Positions 6,086-14,646 of a DNA stretch of 21,855 nt are shown piece by piece (the stretch's first letter is position 1; each line of letters starts with the position of its first letter). This DNA is from CAYNYI01 sp964401455 (GTDB lineage: Bacteria > Fibrobacterota > OXYB2-FULL-49-7 > CAYNYI01): contig CAYNYI010000048.1 of NCBI GenBank assembly GCA_964401455.1, positions 1-21,855 of the forward strand, read 5' to 3'. A model generated the notes under the pieces. It had not been told where the DNA came from. It was given only the letters and a program-made list of their open reading frames with translations, and ran no database searches. Position numbers and translations under genes: made by a program.

Positions 6086-9000
6086 CTACCGGTATTTCTC
6101 GGGAACTTTATCCTTTTCTCCGCCGCTTTTTATATAGTTCTTAAATATTTTTTTCATCATCGCGGAATTTTCCCCGGACGGGGGGAGTTCAGCCAGGATT
6201 GACGCTGTCTTAAGCGCAGTGTCAATGTCTCCCCTGCGCATTTCCAAATAACGAAAATAAAACACGACCGCGTCTTTTAGAAGTCCGGATTTCTCAGCCG
6301 CCCCGGCAGCCCGTAAAAGCAGCTCAGGTTTTTCTGAAATATCCGGAATATCCTGAAGGACTTCGTACTCCTTCTTATGCTTTCCAAGTGTGCTGTAAAT
6401 ATCAGCTGATAAAATAAGGGCGCGCCGGTCTTTGCCATTTAATTCACGGTACCGGTTCAGCATTGATTCAGCGGATAAATAAGCGGAATCTGTATAGGCG
6501 GAACGAGCGGTCATAAAGAGAAAACCCGGGGTTTTAATAGAGGCGGCATTTTTTTCGACATAAGAGTACAGGTTATGCTCGAGAGTATCACTTTTAAAAG
6601 CCATTAAAACAAACTCTCCGTATTGTTCCGGAAAAGACTTACCGGAAATTATCTCTTTCATAAGATCATAGGCCGAATCGGTTTTACCGTTGAAAAACAT
6701 TGCTTTCGAGAGTTGACGGTCCAACCCCCCGGCTCCCGCGTCCATAGCGGCCCTAATCAGTTTTTCCGCTTCCTCATAACGCTTTTCCTGCATCTTCATT
6801 TCTGAGAGAAGCACTAAAGAAGGAGTATGCATTGAATCACTTTGAATGGCTTTCATCAGATTCTTTTGCGCGTTACGGCGTTCGTTTTTCTGCAGGTTGA
6901 TAACGGCAAAGCGGTACAGATAATCCGGATCCGCCGGGAATAGTTTAAGGGCTGCAGGTAAAAGAGAGTCCGCCATCTTCCTTTGGTCTCTTTCATCATA
7001 TATTTCCATGAGTCGAAGAAGTACCGCGGTGTCTCCCGGCTGCGATCTGAAATACTCTCTATAACGCAAGGCAGCCATATCTGTATTGTTTATTGAATCA
7101 TAGGCCGCGGCTGCTTTAAGCGCATTGCTGTCAGAATTCGAATACCGGAAAAGAGAGTCGGCAAAAACCGCGGCACTGTCATAGTCCCCTTTTTGAGAAT
7201 AATGACTGTAAAGGGTTTCGAATATTTCCGGCAGCCTCACCTGTCTGCGGACTGTTTCTCTAAGTGCAGCCACCCCCGTACCGATGAGCCCAGCTTTGTA
7301 AATAATAACTGAAGCAAGCGGGCGTTTTTTGAATACATAGCCTTTTTTAGAATACAGCTCCGCGTACATCATCCCGGCGTTAAGAGTATCCCCTGTTCGA
7401 AGATAGCAATCCGCCAGCTTTTCCGCCAAAGCGGCTGAATCAGGATTCATTATGTAAAATTCTTTATACAAAGACAAAGCCTTTTCATAAAATCCCGCGC
7501 GGAAAGAGGCCACGGCGAGTTTTTCATTAACATCCTCGTCGTTTCTGTCATATTCACGAAGCGCTTCAAGCGGTTCAACCGCTGAACGATAATCCCGGGC
7601 GGAAAGGTATACATCCGCGAGGAGCTTATACCCTCTGACGCTTTCAGGATAGTCTTCAAGAAAACCGTATATCTGTCGGCCCGCTGAAGTGGTCTGCCCG
7701 AGTTCAAGATATATAGCGGCCATTTCATACCTGTATTTTCTGTATTCTCCACCCGCGCTCACCGCGCGGCGATAGGCCTTAAGAGATTTCATATAAGCAC
7801 CCAGACTATAATAAATTTCTCCAAGGAGAACATGTAAAGTATCTATCACAGGATTTTGTTCAGAAGCCTTTTCCAGCGCGGCGGCGGCTTCCTTTTGCTT
7901 TTGGCCCGCGCGGTAAATCAGGCCAAGCATATAGTTATCTTGCCATTCAGTTTCACCGGCCCGCATCAGCTCTCTAAAGAAAGCGAGGGATTTCGCATAT
8001 TGCCCGCGATGAAAATAAATACGAGCCAACTGCCGAAACCCCTGTGTATTTATACGATCAACTTCGAGGACTTTATTATATAATTCAACGGCAGCAGCCG
8101 TATCTCCCTCTTCCACACTTTCATCGGCGACAAAAAGAATAGCGGAAATATTTGTTCTGTCAAGATTTACAAGTTTTTTACGGACTTCCAAAAGCTTGTC
8201 CCGTTTTCCGCGCTTCTCCCAGAGTTTCTCCAGAAAAATAAGAAGCTCCCGGTCTTCGGGAATGACCAGATGCGCTCTCTCAAGATAGTCAGCCGCTTCG
8301 TGGTATTCACCCAAGGCGAGTAAAGAGGCGCCGGCAAACTTTAGAAGCACGGGAGACTCATTTCCTGGATTCATCGCTCTTCGGCAGAAGTCCAAGGTTC
8401 TTTGATATTTACCCAATTCATACAAAAGCCTTGCGGCTTTTGGGAAAGCGCCTTCTGAAGCAGAATCCGAGGCAATTATTTTCTCGTATTCCAACAAGGC
8501 CTTCTCGTAGAGGTTCTGGGCTGAAAGTACATCAGCATAGTCTTTTCTGAACCGGACGGAATCCGGAAAAACTTCGATAAGCGTTTTCAGAATAACAGAC
8601 CTCTCGTAAAGCATATCTTTATATTTATACAGTCTGTTAAGACCTTTTAAAGCGGCAGGATTGTCCGGATGTTTTTCCAGATACTTACGATAATACGAAA
8701 CCGCTTCCGGGTCTTTAATCTTCTCTAAAAGCCCTGCAAGGATCAGAACAGATATGTGTCCGCCATCGTCAATAGATTCTGTCAAAGCGCGGTAAGCAGA
8801 TGCCGCCTTATCAAATTCTCCTTCTCTCCTGTATAATTCTCCAAGAATTCTGTATGAAGCGGTATCCGTAGAATCCTTTTGAACCGCCTCGAGAACTTCG
8901 AGGGCTTTTTTGTAGTCTCCCGCGTGGTAAAAAGCAAAGCCCGCTTCCTTCAGGGATATCAGTTTTTCCGGCGCCATTGTATAGCATGTATCGAATATTT

Positions 9001-10330
9001 CCGCGGCTTTATCAATAGAATCCATTCGGTAATAGGAAAGCCCCTGCATGAGATAATCATTAAATGTCCGCGGAAAAACAGAAGAAAAAAGGTTGACGGC
9101 CCTGTCGTACTGGCCTGTCCGGAAAAAAGATTCAAACAGTGCCGGTGAGACATCAGGCATAGAAGAATCTAAAGAAGTATCTCTGACATAAACTTCTTCT
9201 AAAAATTCAGCGGCCCAGGGGAATTTTTCTTTTTTATAGTAATACATTCCGAGTTCATAACTTGGTTTTATCTCTTTTGGCATACTGTCATGAACAACAT
9301 GATAATGTAAAACAGCCTCTGCGGTGTCACCCCGGAGCATAAGAAGCCTTGCCGTTTGGCGGCGATATTTAATCAAATCCGGATTTTTATCTATTGCCCG
9401 TTTGTAATAAGAAAGTGCCTTACGCTTGTCGCCGGTGTGTTCAAACAACGCGGCTGCCAGGGCAAAAAGAGAATCGTCGTCTTTGCATCTTTTTAAAAAA
9501 TCCACATATGATTCCAACGCGGAAAGAGTATCTCCGGTCCGAAGGGCCAGGCGCCCGACATGAAGATATAAGGAGTCCCGCCCAGGATCCAGCATAACCG
9601 CCTGCTCATATTTCTTAAGCGCCTCATGATTTTTACCATCTTTTTCAAGACATTCCGCAAGAGAAACAAAATTGGAAAAATTTTCCGGATCAACGGCTGT
9701 CAGAGCTTCGAGCTCAGGCATAGCTGAATCGCATTTCCCCCGATCCATAAAAAAATCCGCGCGGATTTTCCGGCATTTGACCTCCATTGAATTCAGAGAT
9801 ATTATTTCTGAACAGACCTCAAACAGCCCGACTGTGTCTGCAAAGGCCATATAGTTATCAGCAGCCAGGCGCAGGCATACAGTATCTCTTCCTCTCATCT
9901 TTGAACAACGCAGGAATTCGGAGGCAGCGCGTCCGTGCTCACCGTTTTTTCCTAAAAGAAGAGCCTTTTCAAGTACGGCGGAGCTCATTTCAGGGTCTTC
10001 CGACAGAGCGCTGTCGAAAAGAGCAACAGCGCTGTCGGGCTTCTCCATAAGTTTATAAAGAGAAGCCGCCTCGAAGAAGGCCTTTGCCTTTCCACCAAAA
10101 AGAGAATCATAAAACAATACAGAATCAGCGGCTTCGCGATATAAACCGTTTTTTTGAAGGCTGTCTATATATTCCCGGAAAGATTTCTCTGTAAGACGGT
10201 AAAAAGGAACTGTATTGGCGATCCCTGAGACGGAGGAGGACTGCGCATCAAGATTTTCACCGGGAGCGGCGCATAGGAAAACCGGGGAAAAATTCAAGAT
10301 AAGAATCAGACATATTATATATTTTGGCAT
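6086..10330 (-). CDS. Very large exported TPR-repeat protein downstream of nqrF
   Basis: A 1414-residue protein built almost entirely of tetratricopeptide repeats. Units of about 34 residues with patterns such as A-x3-Y-x3-L and DPxxxxxxxxLA recur from about residue 40 to 1390, giving some 35-40 repeats. The N-terminus MPKYIICLILILNFSPVFLC is a signal peptide, probably cleaved near CAA-PGEN by signal peptidase I. The Cys is preceded by Phe-Leu and is a poor lipobox. The protein is therefore expected in the periplasm or at the outer membrane as a scaffold; no enzymatic domain is visible. It starts 12 bases after the nqrF stop with no Shine-Dalgarno, so it is probably read from the nqr transcript. 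A link to the NQR complex is only inferred from position. Confidence 0.85.
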   Translation of the reverse strand: MPKYIICLILILNFSPVFLCAAPGENLDAQSSSVSGIANTVPFYRLTEKSFREYIDSLQKNGLYREAADSVLFYDSLFGGKAKAFFEAASLYKLMEKPDSAVALFDSALSEDPEMSSAVLEKALLLGKNGEHGRAASEFLRCSKMRGRDTVCLRLAADNYMAFADTVGLFEVCSEIISLNSMEVKCRKIRADFFMDRGKCDSAMPELEALTAVDPENFSNFVSLAECLEKDGKNHEALKKYEQAVMLDPGRDSLYLHVGRLALRTGDTLSALESYVDFLKRCKDDDSLFALAAALFEHTGDKRKALSYYKRAIDKNPDLIKYRRQTARLLMLRGDTAEAVLHYHVVHDSMPKEIKPSYELGMYYYKKEKFPWAAEFLEEVYVRDTSLDSSMPDVSPALFESFFRTGQYDRAVNLFSSVFPRTFNDYLMQGLSYYRMDSIDKAAEIFDTCYTMAPEKLISLKEAGFAFYHAGDYKKALEVLEAVQKDSTDTASYRILGELYRREGEFDKAASAYRALTESIDDGGHISVLILAGLLEKIKDPEAVSYYRKYLEKHPDNPAALKGLNRLYKYKDMLYERSVILKTLIEVFPDSVRFRKDYADVLSAQNLYEKALLEYEKIIASDSASEGAFPKAARLLYELGKYQRTLDFCRRAMNPGNESPVLLKFAGASLLALGEYHEAADYLERAHLVIPEDRELLIFLEKLWEKRGKRDKLLEVRKKLVNLDRTNISAILFVADESVEEGDTAAAVELYNKVLEVDRINTQGFRQLARIYFHRGQYAKSLAFFRELMRAGETEWQDNYMLGLIYRAGQKQKEAAAALEKASEQNPVIDTLHVLLGEIYYSLGAYMKSLKAYRRAVSAGGEYRKYRYEMAAIYLELGQTTSAGRQIYGFLEDYPESVRGYKLLADVYLSARDYRSAVEPLEALREYDRNDEDVNEKLAVASFRAGFYEKALSLYKEFYIMNPDSAALAEKLADCYLRTGDTLNAGMMYAELYSKKGYVFKKRPLASVIIYKAGLIGTGVAALRETVRRQVRLPEIFETLYSHYSQKGDYDSAAVFADSLFRYSNSDSNALKAAAAYDSINNTDMAALRYREYFRSQPGDTAVLLRLMEIYDERDQRKMADSLLPAALKLFPADPDYLYRFAVINLQKNERRNAQKNLMKAIQSDSMHTPSLVLLSEMKMQEKRYEEAEKLIRAAMDAGAGGLDRQLSKAMFFNGKTDSAYDLMKEIISGKSFPEQYGEFVLMAFKSDTLEHNLYSYVEKNAASIKTPGFLFMTARSAYTDSAYLSAESMLNRYRELNGKDRRALILSADIYSTLGKHKKEYEVLQDIPDISEKPELLLRAAGAAEKSGLLKDAVVFYFRYLEMRRGDIDTALKTASILAELPPSGENSAMMKKIFKNYIKSGGEKDKVPEKYR

Positions 10331-10342
10331 ATAATGACGGCA

Positions 10343-11557
10343 TCAGAACTCGTCAAAAGAAATCATTTCAGGGTCAACACCTATACTGTCCAGCATTCCG
10401 GTAACGGCTTTTATCATCATCGGAGGACCGCAGAGATAATACTCAACCTCGGAAGGATCCGGATGTTTGTCGAGATAAAGTTTAAAAGCGGCATCATGAA
10501 TAAAGCCCACAGGACCGTCCCAGTCATCCCCCGGAAGAGGATCTGAAAGGGCGACAGTATATTTAAAATTATCAAACTCGCTTTCAAGTTTTTGGAACTC
10601 TTCATCATAAAACATTTCTTTTCTGGAGCGGGCACCGTACCAGTAAGTAATTTTACGTTTCGTTTCAAGAGTTTTTAGCTGATGAAAGATGTGACTGCGC
10701 ATAGGAGCCATCCCGGCACCGCCACCGATAAAACACATTTCTCTATTGGTCTCTTTAGCGAAAAACTCCCCATAAGGTCCGCTTACGGTTACTTCATCAC
10801 CTTTTTTAAGATTAAAAATATATGAAGAAGCGACTCCGGGCGGATGATCACTGCCGCGCGGAGGAGCCGCAATACGGACTGTAAGCATAATTATGTCATT
10901 CTCGGCAGGATAATTAGCCATGGAATAGGCCCGGAAAACCGGTTCATCTGAGAAAGCTTCGATATCGAGAAGCCCCATCTTTTCCCAATCCTCTTTATAT
11001 TCATCTTCGATGTCAAAGTCCCGAAAACCGCAGGAATACGGCGGAATATCCAGCTGCACATAACCACCGGCCTTAAAATCAAGTGTCTCGTTCGGCTCAA
11101 GTTTTAAAACAAGTTCTTTTATAAAGGTGGCCACATTCTTATTGGAGACAACGGTTGTTTTATATTTCTTAATATTGAATATCTCATCGGGAATGCGTAT
11201 GCGAAGATCGTTTTTAACCTTGACCTGACAGGAGACCCGGACATTCTTCTTTACTTCAACTCTGGATAAATGAGTCATTTCGGTAGGCAGAACATCGCCG
11301 CCGCCTTCTTCTATCGTGCATTTACACATACCGCAGGTGCCGCCCCCGCCGCAGGCCGATGGAAGAAATATCTTATTGTCGGCCAGGGTATTCAGAAGGT
11401 TTCTTCCGGAATCAACATCAAGAGTCTTTTCTTCATCGTCATTTATGATAATTTTGCAGGTCCCGGTATTGACAAGTCTGGATTCCGCGAAATTTAAAAG
11501 GGCGACAAGCAGAATGATGACGGCCGTAAATATAATTATGCTGAGAATTATTTCCAT
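10343..11557 (-). CDS. nqrF: Na+-translocating NADH:quinone reductase subunit F
   Basis: The NADH-oxidising subunit. It passes electrons from NADH through FAD and a [2Fe-2S] cluster into the membrane part. Residues 3-25 form the N-terminal membrane anchor. The ferredoxin domain has C69-x5-C75-x2-C78 and C110. The FAD-binding block RAYSMANYP lies in the middle, followed by the NAD-binding strand CFIGGGAGMAPMRS, the WYGARSRKEMFY block, the YLCGPPMM loop and the C-terminal SFDEF, where the final aromatic contacts the flavin in this family. At 404 residues the length is normal. It is the last nqr gene, 12 bases after nqrE, and is followed 12 bases later by the large TPR gene. Confidence 0.97.
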   Translation of the reverse strand: MEIILSIIIFTAVIILLVALLNFAESRLVNTGTCKIIINDDEEKTLDVDSGRNLLNTLADNKIFLPSACGGGGTCGMCKCTIEEGGGDVLPTEMTHLSRVEVKKNVRVSCQVKVKNDLRIRIPDEIFNIKKYKTTVVSNKNVATFIKELVLKLEPNETLDFKAGGYVQLDIPPYSCGFRDFDIEDEYKEDWEKMGLLDIEAFSDEPVFRAYSMANYPAENDIIMLTVRIAAPPRGSDHPPGVASSYIFNLKKGDEVTVSGPYGEFFAKETNREMCFIGGGAGMAPMRSHIFHQLKTLETKRKITYWYGARSRKEMFYDEEFQKLESEFDNFKYTVALSDPLPGDDWDGPVGFIHDAAFKLYLDKHPDPSEVEYYLCGPPMMIKAVTGMLDSIGVDPEMISFDEF

Positions 11558-11569
11558 ATTGAAACGCCG

Positions 11570-12178
11570 TTAAAATTTAAATCCGCTGAAAGCCATAAAG
11601 GCCATAGACATAAGCCCGGTCATTATCATTGTAATTCCAAGCCCCCGGAGGCCTTTTGGCATTTTAGAATAACGAAGTTTTGTTCTTATAGCGGCCATGG
11701 AAATTATGGCCAGGGCCCATCCGGCTCCCGCTGAAAAACCGAAAACAAGCGATTCTGCGAAATTATAGTCTCTTTCAACCATAAAAAGTGAAGCGCCCAG
11801 TATGGCGCAGTTTACAGCAATAAGGGGTAGAAAAATTCCGAGCGCCGCGTAAAGTTTGGGGCTGAATCTGTCAACAATCATCTCGACAAGCTGAACCATG
11901 GCGGCAATAACCGCTATAAACATTATAAATTCCAGAAACGATAGATCAACTTCGGGAAGACCGAGCCAGGCCAGTGCCCCTTTTTTCAAAAGATAGGTAT
12001 GTATCAGATAATTGACCGGTGTTGTTATTGTCAAAACAAATATAACCGCGCCCCCAAGCCCTACCGCGGTTTCGACCCTTCTCGAGACGGCTAGAAATGA
12101 GCACATCCCCAGAAAATACACAAGAAGTATATTCTGGATGAAAATTGAATTTACGGCAAGTTCAAGCAAATGCGCCAT
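11570..12178 (-). CDS. nqrE: Na+-translocating NADH:quinone reductase subunit E
   Basis: An integral membrane subunit of 202 residues with about six helices, paired with NqrD. The family hallmark blocks are present: ELAVNSIFIQNILLVYFLGMC near the N-terminus, FLPLIAVNCAILGASLF, and FGFSAGAGWALAI. Cys26 and Cys124 sit where NqrE provides ligands for the intramembrane [2Fe-2S] cluster shared with NqrD. An AAGGA lies 6 bases before the ATG. It starts 11 bases after nqrD. I separate it from RnfA by its place in a complete nqr set and by the PKLYAALGIF loop typical of NqrE. Confidence 0.96.
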   Translation of the reverse strand: MAHLLELAVNSIFIQNILLVYFLGMCSFLAVSRRVETAVGLGGAVIFVLTITTPVNYLIHTYLLKKGALAWLGLPEVDLSFLEFIMFIAVIAAMVQLVEMIVDRFSPKLYAALGIFLPLIAVNCAILGASLFMVERDYNFAESLVFGFSAGAGWALAIISMAAIRTKLRYSKMPKGLRGLGITMIMTGLMSMAFMAFSGFKF

Positions 12179-12189
12179 GGAAATTCCTT

Positions 12190-12822
12190 TTATTCCTCTT
12201 CCTCTTCCGTCCCGGACATGGTCTTCTGTATCCAGATAAAAAGACCCAGAAGCAGAAATGCCCCCGGTGCAAGAGACATCAAACCGTTATCGACATATCC
12301 GGCGGAGTAAAAAGCCTCGGGGATTATCTGAAATCCGAGCAGTTTTCCTGCGCCGAACAGTTCTCTGAAAAACGCGACACTTAAAAGCACCAGACTGTAT
12401 CCGACACCGTTTCCGAAACCGTCCAGGAGAGATTCCCCGGGAGGGTTGCTGAGGGCAAATGCCTCCGCCCTGCCCATAACAATACAGTTTGTGATAATCA
12501 GCCCCACAAATACGGATAGCTGCCTGCTTATCTCAAACATAAATGCTTTTAAAAACTGGTCTATAAGTATTACCAGTGTGGCGATTATTGAAAGCTCCAC
12601 TATTATTCTTATTCGCCCCGGAATGTAATTACGCAGAAGCGAAACAAAGAAATTTGACAAAGTCAGTACCGTTATGAGGGCCGCGCTCATAACAAGCGCC
12701 GTTTTAAGCTGCGCGGTTACAGCCAGAGCCGAACATATGCCGAGCACAAGGTATGTTATCGGATTCGCTTTCCAGGCGGTCTCCTTAATTGCCTTAATGA
12801 ATTTTCTGCTGTTGAAATTCAT
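12190..12822 (-). CDS. nqrD: Na+-translocating NADH:quinone reductase subunit D
   Basis: A 210-residue integral membrane subunit, homologous to NqrE in inverted topology. NPITYLVLGICSALAVT (20-36) and FVGLIITNCIVMGRAEAFA are the NqrD/RnfE hallmark segments. Cys30 and Cys113 are the expected ligands of the [2Fe-2S] cluster between NqrD and NqrE. It also carries GFGNGVGYSLVLLSVAFFRELFG, spread across the loop and a helix. The start overlaps the nqrC stop by 4 bases (ATGA), so translation is probably coupled. Confidence 0.96.
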   Translation of the reverse strand: MNFNSRKFIKAIKETAWKANPITYLVLGICSALAVTAQLKTALVMSAALITVLTLSNFFVSLLRNYIPGRIRIIVELSIIATLVILIDQFLKAFMFEISRQLSVFVGLIITNCIVMGRAEAFALSNPPGESLLDGFGNGVGYSLVLLSVAFFRELFGAGKLLGFQIIPEAFYSAGYVDNGLMSLAPGAFLLLGLFIWIQKTMSGTEEEEE

Positions 12823-13466
12823 CGGTTTTTCTCCCCTTCGGCACTTTCAATTTCCTGACTAAGCTGACTCAGAAAATCTTTATATTTACCCAGGTCATTC
12901 TTTAAAAATTCTGAAACACCGTTCCCCGTCATTGTGGCTCCGCTTATTCCGTCAACTTCGTGCGGACCCTCGGCTTCGCCTTTTACCACGGCAATCGATT
13001 CGAATTTCCCGTTTTCATTGAAAAGCTTCTTACCCTTGAAATTATCCCGGAACCATTTCTGTTCGATCTCACCGCCGAGCCCCGGCGTTTCGCCATGCTC
13101 ATAAAATGTAATACCGTTAACGGTATTCCCGTCGGGTTTTATAGATATGTAAGCCTTTATCGTCGACCACAAACCTTTTCCGGAAACAGGGAATATATAT
13201 GACCCGACACCTCCGTCCGGACCCGTTTCCCGATAAATTTCAAGTTCTTTTTCCGCACGGCTTATTCTTTTATCATATACGGAGAGAATACTGTCAGACC
13301 CTTCGGCCTTAATTCCGGCCGAAAGAAGAATATTCCTCTTACGGTTAACTTCCGCGTTTTTTTCCTGCATCGGCTGCAAAAACACAGCGGCGACAGAAAG
13401 CAAAGCACTGCATACCACGCAAACGGCGGCGGCAAAAGCAAAGGAATAAAGGTTGCCTTTATGCAC
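12819..13466 (-). CDS. nqrC: Na+-translocating NADH:quinone reductase subunit C
   Basis: A subunit with a single N-terminal membrane helix (about 6-30) and a periplasmic FMN-binding domain. The covalent-FMN site DGISGAT is intact, with Thr178 as the attachment residue. The family block YEHGETPGLGGE lies at 122-133. FMN is attached in this family by the ApbE flavin transferase, which is not encoded in the window. I chose the GTG at 13466 because AGAGGGG lies 6 bases before it. An in-frame TTG at 13472 directly abuts the Shine-Dalgarno. At 215 residues it is shorter than the ~257-residue Vibrio protein, with the difference in the region between the helix and the FMN domain. The start overlaps the end of nqrB. 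Confidence 0.94.
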   Translation of the reverse strand: MHKGNLYSFAFAAAVCVVCSALLSVAAVFLQPMQEKNAEVNRKRNILLSAGIKAEGSDSILSVYDKRISRAEKELEIYRETGPDGGVGSYIFPVSGKGLWSTIKAYISIKPDGNTVNGITFYEHGETPGLGGEIEQKWFRDNFKGKKLFNENGKFESIAVVKGEAEGPHEVDGISGATMTGNGVSEFLKNDLGKYKDFLSQLSQEIESAEGEKNR

Positions 13467-14646
13467 GTACAACCCCTCTTTTCCGTTTATGCAGAGCCAT
13501 AAAAACGTAATCGATGAGAGGCGAAAAAACGTTCATGAGAAGAATCGCCAGCATTGTACTGTCGGTAAAAGCGGCATTAAAACTTCTCACAAACACAACC
13601 AGTATTCCTATCATTAAACCGTAAACCCACTTTGCCGCGGGGTTATAAGGCGCGGACACAGGGTCGGTGGCCATGAAAACAACACCAAAAGCAAAACCGC
13701 CGACAACAAGATGGTAATAAACCGGCAGCGCCATCAGCACATTAGAGCCGCTCCCGAAGATATTAAAAAGAAGAGAAGCGCCCACCAAACCGGCAGTCGC
13801 ACCTACAATAATTCTGTAACTTGCGACGCCTGTTATTATAAGTACCGCCGCCCCAAAAAGGATCGCGAGTGTAGAGGTTCCTCCTACGGTACCGGTATAA
13901 TCACCTATGAAAAGGTCCTTGAAAGTATATCCTGCTTCTTTGAGCATCTCTACCGGGGTACCTGATGATTCGGAAACAGAAAGCACCGAGAGAGGTGTCG
14001 CTCTTGAAACCGCGTCAACTCCCGGAGAAGCCGCGACCCAGACTTCGTTTCCGGAGAGACTCGCCGGATATGCAAAAAACAAAAAAGCCCTGCCTGTAAG
14101 AGCAGGATTCATTATATTCATTCCTGTTCCGCCGAAAACCTCTTTACCGATTACAACCCCGAAGCTTATTCCGAGCGCGACCTGCCAAAGAGGTATTGAC
14201 GGAGGCATAATAAGCGGAAAAAGAGCACCGGTAACAAGAAAACCTTCATTTACCTGATGCCCCCTTATACCAGAAAACAGAAGCTCCCAGAAACCCCCGA
14301 CAGCGAAAGTTACAACCGCTATGGGTATAAAAACCAAAAGGCCCTGAAAAAAGCACACGGCAAAAGACCATTCAAGCCCTTCTATAAGTGCCTTTTGTCT
14401 TCCTATGTTGTATATACCGAACAGAATTACAGGTACGAGAGCGAATACAACGGTTATCATAAACCTTTTCAGATCTATCCCGTCGCGGATATGAGGTTTT
14501 TTTTCGGTTACATCGCGGGGCGAAAGAAGAAAGTACCCTGTAGCCTCTATTGTGGAACGCGCAACCCTCGAAAAAACACTTTTCCCTTTGAAGCGGTCGA
14601 GAAGACCTTCAAAAATATTTTCTATCATTTCTTCTGTTTTTTTCAT
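13459..14646 (-). CDS. nqrB: Na+-translocating NADH:quinone reductase subunit B
   Basis: The large membrane subunit that carries covalent FMN and riboflavin and forms the main Na+ path. At 395 residues with about ten hydrophobic segments it fits NqrB. Family blocks include FSGIRGHQVNEGFLVTGAL (125-143), GKEVFGGTGMNIMNPAL (167-183) and GFAFGVVFMATDPVSAP. The covalent-FMN motif reads DAVSRATPL, with Thr217 in the attachment position. An Arg stands where the ApbE recognition motif usually has Gly. The start overlaps the nqrA stop by 4 bases (ATGA). An uncleaved N-terminal extension (1-55) precedes the first helix, as in other NqrB proteins. Confidence 0.96.
   Translation of the reverse strand: MKKTEEMIENIFEGLLDRFKGKSVFSRVARSTIEATGYFLLSPRDVTEKKPHIRDGIDLKRFMITVVFALVPVILFGIYNIGRQKALIEGLEWSFAVCFFQGLLVFIPIAVVTFAVGGFWELLFSGIRGHQVNEGFLVTGALFPLIMPPSIPLWQVALGISFGVVIGKEVFGGTGMNIMNPALTGRAFLFFAYPASLSGNEVWVAASPGVDAVSRATPLSVLSVSESSGTPVEMLKEAGYTFKDLFIGDYTGTVGGTSTLAILFGAAVLIITGVASYRIIVGATAGLVGASLLFNIFGSGSNVLMALPVYYHLVVGGFAFGVVFMATDPVSAPYNPAAKWVYGLMIGILVVFVRSFNAAFTDSTMLAILLMNVFSPLIDYVFMALHKRKRGVVRA

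Noticed and set aside
10262..10330. Lipoprotein signal on the giant TPR protein
   Set aside because: The Cys near residue 20 is preceded by Val-Phe-Leu, which does not fit the lipobox; signal peptidase I cleavage is more likely.
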